Notes under the pieces: generated by a model | Seen by the model: the letters and a program-made list of their open reading frames with translations, nothing else | Database searches by the model: none | What the model was told of the DNA's origin: nothing | Shown: in pieces, positions 8,186 to 16,685 of the stretch | Layout of the letters: each line of letters opens with the position of its first letter | Position numbering within the stretch: the stretch's first letter is position 1 | Source of the DNA: Bdellovibrio sp. | Lineage (GTDB): Bacteria > Bdellovibrionota > Bacteriovoracia > Bacteriovoracales > Bacteriovoracaceae | DNA: 49,676 nt | Assembly: GCA_016187935.1 (NCBI GenBank) | Contig: JACPIU010000013.1 | Span: forward strand, 15,044-64,719 | Direction of reading: 5' to 3' | Translations under genes and position numbers: made by a program

Positions 8186-8887
8186 ATGGCCACAAAAGAC
8201 AAACAGCTTTCGATTGGTAACGCCCTCAAATTAATCAAAGACCAATTAGGTGGTGCACAGCTGATTGCTGTCACTAAATATAGCGGTATCGAAGAGATTG
8301 CCTTTGCCCACGAGATGGGGCAACGGGATTTCGGAGAAAATCGAGTTCAAGATTTACTCAAAAAGAGTGAACAGCTTGCGCATCTTAAAGACGTAAGATG
8401 GCATTTTATCGGACATCTTCAAAGCAATAAAGTCAAAGATCTTTTAAAAGTGAATCATCTTACCGCCATTCACTCGGTCGATTCCTTGCCATTATTGGAA
8501 AAAATCATTGCCCTTCATCTCCCTCATACTCGATTGGAATTATTTTTTGAAGTGAATACTTCCGGCGAAAAAGAGAAGTGGGGTCTTACCGATATCGAGC
8601 AGGTCAAGCTGGTATTTCAGAAGGCCCTCAAAGATGGAATTGCTGCCAATATCTATCCTGTCGGTCTTATGACGATGGGGACTTTTCGCACTGATGATGC
8701 TGAAAGCGAGGCCCATCGCTGCTTCAAGCAGTTACAGGATATGAAATTGGACATCGAGCGTTCTCTTCAAATCACCAATCTCAAACTTTCTATGGGTATG
8801 AGTGCCGATTATAAGATTGCTCTTCAATATGGCGCTAATTTTGTCAGAATTGGCAGTCAGATTTTTGGCCAGTGTGGCGTCCAGTAA
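8186..8887 (+). CDS. yggS: YggS/PROSC family PLP homeostasis protein
   Basis: 233 residues. This family binds pyridoxal phosphate and buffers vitamin B6 and amino-acid metabolism, without a known catalytic reaction. Motifs seen: LIAVTKYSG with the PLP Lys31, DFGENRVQDLLKK, WHFIGHLQSNK, FFEVNTSGEKEKWG and the phosphate-binding LSMGMSADYKIAL near the end, then ANFVRIGSQIFG. The length is normal. The short gap to the previous gene is filled by a hairpin element that supplies the Shine-Dalgarno sequence. The convergent FHA gene ends 20 bases beyond its stop. Confidence 0.94.
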   Translation: MATKDKQLSIGNALKLIKDQLGGAQLIAVTKYSGIEEIAFAHEMGQRDFGENRVQDLLKKSEQLAHLKDVRWHFIGHLQSNKVKDLLKVNHLTAIHSVDSLPLLEKIIALHLPHTRLELFFEVNTSGEKEKWGLTDIEQVKLVFQKALKDGIAANIYPVGLMTMGTFRTDDAESEAHRCFKQLQDMKLDIERSLQITNLKLSMGMSADYKIALQYGANFVRIGSQIFGQCGVQ

Positions 8888-8907
8888 AGAATTTATCGGA
8901 AGTCACA

Positions 8908-9426
8908 CTAGCTTTCTTTCTTTTTGTTGATGATGGCACGGGCCTTGCGAACATTTCTAACCGCCGTGGATGTTTTATGGGGATTTGATTTAGCTTCTTT
9001 GGAGGATGGCCCGCTGGCCAAGAGTTTGCCGGTTTTTTCATTTTTGCTGAGAGGAGGTAGTTTGATGACAGGTTTGGCAGGATGACGTTTGAGAGCGGTG
9101 TCTTTGGAGTGGACTTGCTTCTCCTGAAAAGTCATTTTCGCATCATCCAGCCAGGCCTTGGCGTCCCCCATATAGATTTCATCCCCAAGAAATAATTTGC
9201 AGTGCAAAGTGCTTGAGCCATTGACCGAAACTCCATTGGTACTTCCCAAATCCATAACTTTGGCCTGACCACTCTCAGTCAATACGAATTGGCAGTGTTC
9301 ACTACTGCAAAGGACATTGTAGAGAATGATGTCACAGCTCTGGCTTCTGCCAGCAATAATGGGTGAACGAGTGAGAGTATAAGCTTTGGTTGTGCCCTCT
9401 TCCGATACCATCAAAACAATCGCCAC
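8908..9426 (-). CDS. FHA domain protein with basic tail
   Basis: 172 residues. An N-terminal forkhead-associated domain (about 1-95) has the key phosphothreonine-binding residues: GRS at 26-28, SSEHC at 41-45 and GSTNGVSVNG at 61-70. The rest (about 105-172) is Lys/Pro/Ser-rich and likely disordered, ending INKKKES. FHA domains read Thr phosphorylation, so this may be an adaptor in Ser/Thr kinase signalling or secretion, but no kinase gene lies nearby. It is preceded by a likely terminator inside the end of the upstream doxX-like gene. Confidence 0.88.
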   Translation of the reverse strand: MAIVLMVSEEGTTKAYTLTRSPIIAGRSQSCDIILYNVLCSSEHCQFVLTESGQAKVMDLGSTNGVSVNGSSTLHCKLFLGDEIYMGDAKAWLDDAKMTFQEKQVHSKDTALKRHPAKPVIKLPPLSKNEKTGKLLASGPSSKEAKSNPHKTSTAVRNVRKARAIINKKKES

Positions 9427-9438
9427 ATAAGACTCCTC

Positions 9439-9822
9439 TTAACCTCGTTTAAAAAAAAGGTGGTCGGCCGAAAATCGGCCTGCACCTAGAAGCATAATGA
9501 CAAAAAAGAGTAGAGCATAAGTTAAGGGAAATTCCATTTTGTTCCAACTGTCACCGGCATGAACGATAAAGGCCGCCACAAGCATAGTAATCAGAGGTGG
9601 AACACTGGCATATCGGATTTTCAGACCTAGGGCCACAAAGAGTGGGCAAAGTGCTTCGCCAAAAATGGCCAAGAGGAGTGAAGCCTTACTCCCGAGATTT
9701 AAGGGATCGGGAAAACTTTGCACATTAGTGCTGAAATCCAGAATTTTTGGCAGGCCATGGCCGAAAATCATGAGTCCGCTGGCCCCAACACGGAGAATGA
9801 GTAGTCCAAGATCATTAAGCAT
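9439..9822 (-). CDS. DoxX family membrane protein
   Basis: 127 residues with four predicted membrane segments. Residues from LGLLILRVGASGLMIFGHGL onward match the DoxX pattern (first helix ending in HG, then a Pro-containing loop), with later helices at LLLAIFGEALCPLFVALGL and ALLFFVIMLLG. Some DoxX proteins act with thioredoxin-like partners or in quinone-linked redox, but the role here is unknown. I chose the ATG at 9822 because AAGGA lies six bases upstream; an ATG at 9855 lacks one. A hairpin plus T-run in the last codons looks like an intrinsic terminator. Confidence 0.85.
   Translation of the reverse strand: MLNDLGLLILRVGASGLMIFGHGLPKILDFSTNVQSFPDPLNLGSKASLLLAIFGEALCPLFVALGLKIRYASVPPLITMLVAAFIVHAGDSWNKMEFPLTYALLFFVIMLLGAGRFSADHLFFKRG
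9451..9486 (-). terminator. Intrinsic terminator overlapping the 3' end of the doxX-like gene
   Basis: On the minus strand, arms GGTG and CACC enclose arms GGCCGA and TCGGCC around a TTT loop (9459-9486). Eight T residues follow directly (9451-9458). The structure lies within the last codons of the DoxX-family gene, and the T-run encodes Phe-Phe. It would separate that gene from the FHA gene downstream, which starts at 9426. Confidence 0.55.
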
Positions 9823-9883
9823 ATAATATCCTTCGCCAACGGTCGTTGCGTACATAAATTTTAAGGTGAGAGTGTGGGTATAA

Positions 9884-10315
9884 TCAAGCGATTATGTTAT
9901 CGCTTGGGCGAGGGTCCGGGGTGAAGGCCTGATCAGGTCTGAGAAATACTAACGGGATGTCAGCACGGAAAGTCAGGGAAGTATTTTTGTCAATAAATTG
10001 AAAATGTCCTCGCATACTCCCAAAAGGCGATGGAATAGGGCAGAAACTTTGATATTCAAATTCCTCGCCCGGATTGATCTGGGGATATTGGCCAACCACC
10101 CCTTCACCGCCAAGAATTTCTTCCTGTTTATTTTTTCCATGACGGATACGCCAAAAACGTCGTTGCAGAACGATGGCACTTTCACCCTCATTTTTGATGC
10201 GTATGTGATAGGCATAAACAAAATGTTGATCCTTGGGCCGGCTTTTTTCCTTAATAAGGTAAGGAGTGGCCGAAACCAAGATATTGTTTGTGACAGCTGT
10301 GTAAGTATAAAGCAT
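9884..10315 (-). CDS. apaG: ApaG family protein
   Basis: 143 residues from the ATG at 10315. The beta-sandwich ApaG/DUF525 motifs are clear: FVYAYHIRIKNEG, VLQRRFWRI, GEGVVGQYPQINPGEEFEY and PFGSMRGHFQFID, ending in a Pro-rich tail. ApaG was linked genetically to cobalt/magnesium handling and Ap4A metabolism in enterobacteria; its biochemical role remains unclear. A GTG at 10342 would add nine residues, but homology and the common length favour 10315. The 885-residue exported protein gene ends 48 bases upstream on the same strand. Confidence 0.9.
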   Translation of the reverse strand: MLYTYTAVTNNILVSATPYLIKEKSRPKDQHFVYAYHIRIKNEGESAIVLQRRFWRIRHGKNKQEEILGGEGVVGQYPQINPGEEFEYQSFCPIPSPFGSMRGHFQFIDKNTSLTFRADIPLVFLRPDQAFTPDPRPSDNIIA

Positions 10316-10363
10316 AGCGCCGTATACGCTGTACCGTTCCACTAAAGCAAGGTTTTTTCTTAG

Positions 10364-13021
10364 TCATTTTGTTGTCTTGGCCGGTTTCTCGGGCTTCTCG
10401 ATATTTTTGCGAATAATTGTCAGGGGACCCCAAGTTTGGCCTGTTCGCATGATGGAACCTTTTAAGGCAAAACTGCCACCTCTGAGCAGATGGGTGGCCA
10501 AGGTTTTGGCCACTTGGTCTTGAGAGTTGATAAGTAATTTAAGAGAGTTATGGCCTTTTTTGAGGCGTGATAAATCTTCATTGTTGACCAAGAAAACCGA
10601 GGTCAGACGTTTGTAACTGCGAAAAATGCTGGCACGTTCTAAAGAGAGGTAGAGGTATTTAGGGGCATGAGAGAGGTCGAAGGAAAGCTCCAATTCCGTG
10701 TCAGAGATTTTCTTTAAATCGAGTGCGGTGATTAAGGCCTCTGGATCGTAGAGAATGCGGTTGGTTGGCACCTCAAAATCAATTTGGCGCATTCGTCGCT
10801 CAAACTCTTGGTCGGTCAAGACTTGTGACTGACCGATGCGTGAAATTTGACCAAAGGTTAAATCCGATCGGGCGTCGACGTAGTATTCAAAATCCTCTGT
10901 AGGAGCGGCAATTTTTATAATTTTCAGAAATTCGTTACTAAAGAGTGAGGTGGTAAGGAGTTTAGAGAAAATCTGAGACATCTCATCGAGTGAGCGGGCA
11001 TTTTTAAGTTTGCGCCAATACTTTGCAAATCGCTCGGCGTGATAGAGATGAGCGGCACGCAAAATGGTCACGTCAACCAGGGCCAAAGGAAGATTGAGTA
11101 CCGCCAGGGGGGCATTTTGCAGGTGGTACCACGTTCTTTTTGCACCCGTTGACCAACGCCCGGCCTTAACTTTGAAGGCCTGTTCGAGAATTGGCCAATA
11201 ACGTTTACTATCTATCTGCATGAATGTCTGAATGGTTGGTTTGTTAAAGCCGATGCGATAAAAGAAACGGCTTGAACCCAAAGCGCTTGGTTTAATTTTT
11301 TCACATTTTTTAGTCGCCCGTTCCACCAGTTGTTCATTTTGCTTTAAATTGACTTGGGAGAGGCAAAGTTGCCGTGGGTAATCCCGTTCTATGGTGGGAA
11401 AGAGATCTATCAGTCCGGTGGCCTCGGAGACTTGTTTCATATAAGCGTTGAGCTCTTTAAAAGTGGTATGACTGTCACTGAGAGACCCGGTGAAGGTTAG
11501 GGCCGCTCCTTGGTTTGAGGTGTAGTATTTCGTTTTATCGACTAAAAACTTAAAGCTGTAATTTTTTACTTCGGCCGGCCCCCAAAGGGTATCCCAGCTT
11601 CGACCATTGTGGGCCTCGCCTTTATAAATATGGTGAGTCCCTTCTGCATCTGTGATTACCATGACAGTGTGACGATTGCTTGATTGGTGAGTCCGCTCGA
11701 AAATGAAACTAAGTTTCATGCGATATTGTTTGACTGTCGAATTCTCACGTTGCTCACGATTATAGGCCCAACGAACTCCGGTGTTTTCTCGTTTTGACAT
11801 TTCATGCGAGAGTTTAAAGCGCCCTCCCAAGGCATCACCGTAGGCCTCAAGTGCCGCTGGATTCATCAGGTCATAACGATAGGCCACATCAAAAGAGTGG
11901 GCATAATTCTTGGCGAGAGTGAGTTGGAAGGGGATAATGGACTCGGTGATTTTGGCGACTTCTGCACCTAAGATTGTCACACCTTCAAATAAGACCAAGT
12001 CTTCATGCGCCCCAAAAGAGATGGCCGTTCCGCGAGATTTTACGCGATTTAATTTCACCAATACATTGGTACTGTTTTCTTTTAAAATGGAAATGCGGTA
12101 ATTTCCTCTCAAATAAGTGGAGTTGCTGATCCCCACATTAAAGGAATCAAAGCCCGGAAGGGCGGTGATGGAAAAGGCCGCTTCCAAATCTAATTGAATC
12201 AAACCATCCAAACCGTAAGAAAAAATTTCTCCTACCGCCATTTTTTGAAAATTCTTTTGAGTGATAGGCATGCGAAAGGGGTGGGCCAGAATATTGTAGA
12301 ATTTGGACCATCGAGCTTTTGTCTGCGGATTCTCGAAGTCACCCTTAAAGAAACGCTTTATCTTTTGTCCTAAACTTTCCGGTTCATTTTGATCGTCATC
12401 AAACAGGACTTCATCTTCTTCCGCCGCACTAGAAGTATTAGAAGTTAGACCTGCCAGATCAATACGTTTTAATTCTTCATCATTGATGGCCGGACGTGGG
12501 AGGTGGCGCAGCTCACTGGGATAGACGGTGCGCACGTTCATCATACTCAATTGAAATTGAGTTGAAAGACGGGCCTTCAGGCTTACCGGGCCGAGTGGTA
12601 CACGGGGAGGATTAAACAAATTGAGATGAAAAGGCAGGCGCATGGTATCCACAACAGTGTAGGAATCCATGATGTCTTGGTTGTTATAGACATCGCGCTT
12701 GACACTAATGGAGAGGTTGTAGACATCATCGCCGTAACTAAAGAGCGTCTGATTGGTGATGGAATCAAAGAGACTGGCCGCCAGCCCTAATTGCATGTCA
12801 TAGATACCATCGCGGATGTCATCTTTGGCCTTAAGAACAAATTCCGATGGAAGCGGTTTTATTTCATCGACCTGAGTGCCGCCGCCACTTCCGCTATCAG
12901 TGGATGGTTCAGAAGGATCTGGTTCATAGATATCTTCACTAAAAGTAAGAGGCGCGATGCCTAATCCAAACAGAAGAAACAAGGCCAATAAAAACGCTTT
13001 TATTTTTAAGAACGATTTCAT
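10364..13021 (-). CDS. Large exported protein of unknown function
   Basis: 885 residues from the ATG at 13021, starting MKSFLKIKAF and followed by a strong hydrophobic run that ends LTFSED, a Sec signal peptide. After an acidic/Ser-rich stretch (EPDPSEPSTDSGSGGG) the chain is rich in alternating polar/hydrophobic segments with terminal aromatic residues (YRISILKENS, VAYRYDLMN, YRMKLSFIFER), suggesting beta structure, perhaps periplasmic or outer-membrane associated. Only a few Cys occur. The last residues are Lys/Pro-rich. I recognise no family. A TTG at 13048 is a possible longer start. The gene is divergent from purF across a 255-base gap. Confidence 0.82.
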   Translation of the reverse strand: MKSFLKIKAFLLALFLLFGLGIAPLTFSEDIYEPDPSEPSTDSGSGGGTQVDEIKPLPSEFVLKAKDDIRDGIYDMQLGLAASLFDSITNQTLFSYGDDVYNLSISVKRDVYNNQDIMDSYTVVDTMRLPFHLNLFNPPRVPLGPVSLKARLSTQFQLSMMNVRTVYPSELRHLPRPAINDEELKRIDLAGLTSNTSSAAEEDEVLFDDDQNEPESLGQKIKRFFKGDFENPQTKARWSKFYNILAHPFRMPITQKNFQKMAVGEIFSYGLDGLIQLDLEAAFSITALPGFDSFNVGISNSTYLRGNYRISILKENSTNVLVKLNRVKSRGTAISFGAHEDLVLFEGVTILGAEVAKITESIIPFQLTLAKNYAHSFDVAYRYDLMNPAALEAYGDALGGRFKLSHEMSKRENTGVRWAYNREQRENSTVKQYRMKLSFIFERTHQSSNRHTVMVITDAEGTHHIYKGEAHNGRSWDTLWGPAEVKNYSFKFLVDKTKYYTSNQGAALTFTGSLSDSHTTFKELNAYMKQVSEATGLIDLFPTIERDYPRQLCLSQVNLKQNEQLVERATKKCEKIKPSALGSSRFFYRIGFNKPTIQTFMQIDSKRYWPILEQAFKVKAGRWSTGAKRTWYHLQNAPLAVLNLPLALVDVTILRAAHLYHAERFAKYWRKLKNARSLDEMSQIFSKLLTTSLFSNEFLKIIKIAAPTEDFEYYVDARSDLTFGQISRIGQSQVLTDQEFERRMRQIDFEVPTNRILYDPEALITALDLKKISDTELELSFDLSHAPKYLYLSLERASIFRSYKRLTSVFLVNNEDLSRLKKGHNSLKLLINSQDQVAKTLATHLLRGGSFALKGSIMRTGQTWGPLTIIRKNIEKPEKPAKTTK

Positions 13022-13276
13022 GCGCCAAAACCCGAAAAAAAACCCCAAAAGAATCGCTTGATTATGGCTTATGTTGCGCTATGTGTCACTACGTGTGGCT
13101 TTGATATGTAATTATTTCATTGTTAGTAAATACAAAGCGTTACGGCGATAAACATAAGCGCGGTTGATTGTAATAATTAGAGACGCTTAAAAATTCCTAG
13201 TCAAACTGTTGCGAAATTTTTTAAACTGTAGGCGAAGACTCGAGAATTCAAAAAGGTAGACAGAAGGGGAAACATT

Positions 13277-14782
13277 ATGTGCGGTGTCGCCGGCGTTATT
13301 CAAGTTCCCTCTACTTTAGCTGTTTGTGAAATTGCAGCTCCTTTATCCTCTGCCTCTTTAGTGGCCTATCAAGCACTTCTGATGCTGCAGCATCGCGGAC
13401 AAGATGGCGTGGGAATGGTGAGCTATGATCAAGAATGTGGACGTTTTTTTGAGAAAAAAAAACTGGGGCTCATTGCTCAGGCCTTCGAGCGTGATGATTT
13501 TGAGAGATTAAGTGGCGCTATGGCCCTGGCCCACACTCGTTACGCCACTGTGGGTGGCGACGGGATGCGGGATTTACAACCGATGTTGGCAGGTGTGCCT
13601 TTCGGTGTCACCCTGGCGCATAATGGTAATCTCGCCAACTTTTTTGAGTTGGCGGATGAGATTCAAAGTAAATATAAAATAAAATTTTTGACTCACAATG
13701 ATGCCGAAGTTTTGCTGCAACTATTTTGTTACTTTATGTCGTCGACCCATCAAGGCAAACTAACTGGTAATTTCAGTTTTGAAATGGCCGTTTCTTCCAT
13801 GAAACAAGTCGTTCAACATGCCAATGGTTCCTATTCCGTGGTGGGAATAGTGGCGGAGGGCGGATTATTCGCGCTCCGTGATCCCCATGGCATTCGTCCG
13901 TTACTGCTTGGGCGTAAGGTGGAAGATAATCGGACTACCTATCTTTTTGCTTCCGAGTCATCGGCCATCCAATTTTTGGGCATGGAAGTCATTAAAAATT
14001 TGGCCCCGGGCGAATTCATGCTGATCACACCTGATGGTCAAATCATGTCCGCTGATGTGGGAGGTAAAGAAGCTGCCCATTGCATGTTCGAATGGGTGTA
14101 TTTCGCCGGTGCCGAATCGGTGCTTGAAGGACAATGTGTCTATAGCGCGCGTTTGGAGTTGGGAAGACGTTTGGCCAAACAAGTCACCAAGAGAAGCACA
14201 GACAGCTTTGATGTCGTCATGCCGGTGCCCGATACCGGTCGTACCGCGGCGGGTGCTTTAGCGGAATGTCTCAAAATCCCTTATCGCGAGGGATTATTAA
14301 AAAATCGTTATGTGCAAAGAAGTTTTATTTTAAATGGGCAATCCAAGCGCGAATTGGCGGTTGGTCTGAAACTTATTCCCATCGTGAGTGAAATTAAAGG
14401 AAAGAGAATTTTGTTGGTGGATGACAGTATTGTCCGTGGCACCACTTCCAAAAAAATTGTCAATTTATTGAAAATGCATGGGGCCAAGTCAGTCAGTCTG
14501 GCCTTAACCTGTCCTCCCATTAAACATCCCTGTTTTTACGGGATAGATTTTCCAGTGCAAGGTGATCTTCTCATGGCCAACTTAAGTGAGAGTGAAGCCG
14601 CCCGCTGGATTGGAGCGGATGAAGTTTTTTTCACTGAGTGCAGTGATATTGACGGGGCCATGAACGGGCTGAAACTTTGCAAAGGCTGTCTGACAGGAGA
14701 GTACCCCACCAATTTGAAAAAATGCCGGAGCTTCGCCCTTCAGCGTGGACGTGTGCGTGAAGCAGAGGAGAAGAGGGTATGA
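13277..14782 (+). CDS. purF: Amidophosphoribosyltransferase
   Basis: 501 residues. It makes 5-phosphoribosylamine from PRPP and glutamine, the first step of purine synthesis. The N-terminal glutaminase begins MCGVAG with Cys2 as nucleophile and has LQHRGQDGVGM and LAHTRYATVG. The C-terminal phosphoribosyltransferase half has the PRPP loop LLVDDSIVRGTTS near 380. Cys269 (CMFE), Cys419 (PCFYG), Cys468 and Cys471 (CKGC) sit where the Bacillus-type enzyme holds a 4Fe-4S cluster; no propeptide precedes Cys2. The ATG has AAGGGG upstream. It leads the operon and its stop overlaps purE (ATGA). Confidence 0.96.
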   Translation: MCGVAGVIQVPSTLAVCEIAAPLSSASLVAYQALLMLQHRGQDGVGMVSYDQECGRFFEKKKLGLIAQAFERDDFERLSGAMALAHTRYATVGGDGMRDLQPMLAGVPFGVTLAHNGNLANFFELADEIQSKYKIKFLTHNDAEVLLQLFCYFMSSTHQGKLTGNFSFEMAVSSMKQVVQHANGSYSVVGIVAEGGLFALRDPHGIRPLLLGRKVEDNRTTYLFASESSAIQFLGMEVIKNLAPGEFMLITPDGQIMSADVGGKEAAHCMFEWVYFAGAESVLEGQCVYSARLELGRRLAKQVTKRSTDSFDVVMPVPDTGRTAAGALAECLKIPYREGLLKNRYVQRSFILNGQSKRELAVGLKLIPIVSEIKGKRILLVDDSIVRGTTSKKIVNLLKMHGAKSVSLALTCPPIKHPCFYGIDFPVQGDLLMANLSESEAARWIGADEVFFTECSDIDGAMNGLKLCKGCLTGEYPTNLKKCRSFALQRGRVREAEEKRV

Positions 14783-15534
14783 AACAACCCAGAGTCTTAG
14801 TCCTTTTTGGATCAAAAAGCGATGCCGGGGTCTATCAACCATTGATGGAATCACTGTCACCAGAATTTAAAACCGATTTGGCCATCATTTCAGCGCATAG
14901 AAATTATCGTGAATTAGAACAACGTTTGAATCAGCGGGATTTTGATATGGTGCTGGCGGGGGCCGGGCTTTCTGCTCATTTACCAGGAGTGGTGGCGGCC
15001 CAATTTGATGGACCAGTGATCGGTATTCCTGTGGCCTCGCGCTTAGGCGGATTTGATGCTTTTTTATCGATCTCCCAGATGCCAAAAGGTGTTCCGGTAC
15101 TGGCCACTTTTCCCGAGGCCAACTGGCAAGCGGTTTCTTTTCTAAAAAATTGCATCAAGAAATCTTTTGATTGTAAGGTCAATTTAGTTTGCAAGGATCT
15201 CTACTGGCAATACGAATATTCGCGCAACTTTTTTGTTGAGGCCCAAAGTTGCGCTCAGGAATTGAAAATCACTTGGAATACCGCGGATGCTCCTCGTACC
15301 GATTGTCTGAATCTATTTGTGATTACCGATCAGCTTGATTTCAAACCACTCATGCCATCTTTCACTGCAATATATATCCCCATGATGGAACCGATCAAGG
15401 CCAAATCCCACACTCGGGCGCTGGATATTTTTGAGTGGGCCAGAATCAATGGTCCCTGGGTGGGATTGAACAATTTTGTGAATGCCGTGAGAATGGCGGA
15501 CAAAATATTTAAGTTGCAGGAGGTGGTTCTATGA
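14779..15534 (+). CDS. purE: PurE-type carboxyaminoimidazole ribonucleotide mutase/carboxylase, extended
   Basis: 251 residues against about 160-170 for usual PurE. The core (1-140) has FGSKSD, ISAHRNY, AGAGLSAHLPGVVAA, PVIGIPV and LSISQMPKGVPVLA. It converts N5-CAIR, or AIR plus CO2, to CAIR; which one cannot be decided because no purK is seen here. Residues about 145-251 form an extra domain that I do not recognise, ending GLNNFVNAVRMADKIF, which loosely echoes the PurE C-terminal helix. The start overlaps the purF stop and the stop overlaps the purC start. Confidence 0.9.
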   Translation: MKQPRVLVLFGSKSDAGVYQPLMESLSPEFKTDLAIISAHRNYRELEQRLNQRDFDMVLAGAGLSAHLPGVVAAQFDGPVIGIPVASRLGGFDAFLSISQMPKGVPVLATFPEANWQAVSFLKNCIKKSFDCKVNLVCKDLYWQYEYSRNFFVEAQSCAQELKITWNTADAPRTDCLNLFVITDQLDFKPLMPSFTAIYIPMMEPIKAKSHTRALDIFEWARINGPWVGLNNFVNAVRMADKIFKLQEVVL

Positions 15535-16685
15535 AGCAGTACCCTCTTATTCACCGAGGTAGTGTCAAGAATATCCACGGTGATTACAGCAAATCGCCGC
15601 TCTTGTTTCATTTTTCTAATCGCTATTCTATTTTTGATTGGGGTGAGATGCCCGACCATATTGAGAAAAAAGGCGAGGCCCTGGCGGCCTTTACCACGGG
15701 CTGCTTCACCATGCTGGAGCGTCCTAATGTCTGGCGAGAGTTAGTGCACCCTTTGGCATGCTCATTGAGTCCGGCAGAGCAGGCCTGGCTGGAGCAGTTT
15801 GAAGCGGCGGGAATGTCTCACCACTTCTTAGGGAAATATAATCTAACCGGCCAAAAGCTTGCCTCCCATGTGAGCACTGATTGTATCGGAGTGCTGCCTT
15901 TTCAAGTATTGAGACCTCTTTTTCAAGCAGGCAGTTATGATTACACTCTCTACCACAAAAAACCACAGCGATGCCTGATTCCTCTCGAAGCCATTTTTCG
16001 TTTTGCTCTTCCTGAGGGGAGCAGTCTTCTGAAGCGGGTAGAAAACCCCGAAGTGCTACAGGATTTAAATCTTAACTCTCGCCCGGTTGCAGGAGATAAG
16101 TTTGAAAAACCTTTGGTGGAATTTTCCACCAAATTGGAACCCTCTGACCGCATGTTAAGAAAACGGGAAGCGGAAGAGGTAAGTGGTTGCAGTCCAAGGG
16201 AGTTTGAGAATTTGAATATCCATATTCGGTTGCTGGCCTATCTTCTGCGCGGGGCCTTTCGTAAGCATGAAATTGATTTACAAGACGGAAAATTTGAATT
16301 CGGCTTCGGTGAGAGCAACGCTGGACGGGGCCGTGAAATTATCCTCTTGGATGCCATTGGTCCGGATGAGTTGCGGCTCGAATATCATGGCATGCAACTT
16401 TCCAAAGAAGTCTTACGCCGTTTTTACCGCAAAACAGCTTGGTATCAAGAGTGGGAAAACTTTAAGAAAAAGAATTTTGAGAATCAAAGCAATACGGATT
16501 GGAAAAAAGACGCCAGGGAAGTGATCGGTGCCCCACCTGCCTTGCCTCATGCCTTTAAGAAGAATATCAGCCATATGTATTGTGCTCTGGCCAATGTGGT
16601 GGCCGATGGAGCACAAATCAATCGGCCCTTTCCTGAAGTGCCGGACTTAACCCAAGTTGCCCGCGGATTACAGGAGTTTGCATGA
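15531..16685 (+). CDS. purC: SAICAR synthetase, long form
   Basis: 384 residues; common bacterial PurC proteins are about 235-300. The N-terminus RGSVKNIHGD resembles the RGKxK start of the family, and LQDGKFEFGFGE with EIILLDAIGPDELRL matches the FKLEFG...DEFSPDxxR region that binds ATP and aspartate. It ligates aspartate to CAIR. The middle part (FSNRYSIFDWGEMPDHIEKK, with about 100 added residues) is divergent from the E. coli type. Its place between purE and purD fits. It overlaps both neighbours by 4 bases. Confidence 0.88.
   Translation: MKQYPLIHRGSVKNIHGDYSKSPLLFHFSNRYSIFDWGEMPDHIEKKGEALAAFTTGCFTMLERPNVWRELVHPLACSLSPAEQAWLEQFEAAGMSHHFLGKYNLTGQKLASHVSTDCIGVLPFQVLRPLFQAGSYDYTLYHKKPQRCLIPLEAIFRFALPEGSSLLKRVENPEVLQDLNLNSRPVAGDKFEKPLVEFSTKLEPSDRMLRKREAEEVSGCSPREFENLNIHIRLLAYLLRGAFRKHEIDLQDGKFEFGFGESNAGRGREIILLDAIGPDELRLEYHGMQLSKEVLRRFYRKTAWYQEWENFKKKNFENQSNTDWKKDAREVIGAPPALPHAFKKNISHMYCALANVVADGAQINRPFPEVPDLTQVARGLQEFA

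Noticed and set aside
13022-13276. Possible purine riboswitch before purF
   Set aside because: The 255-base leader does not show the conserved junction pattern of purine riboswitches; no confident promoter either.
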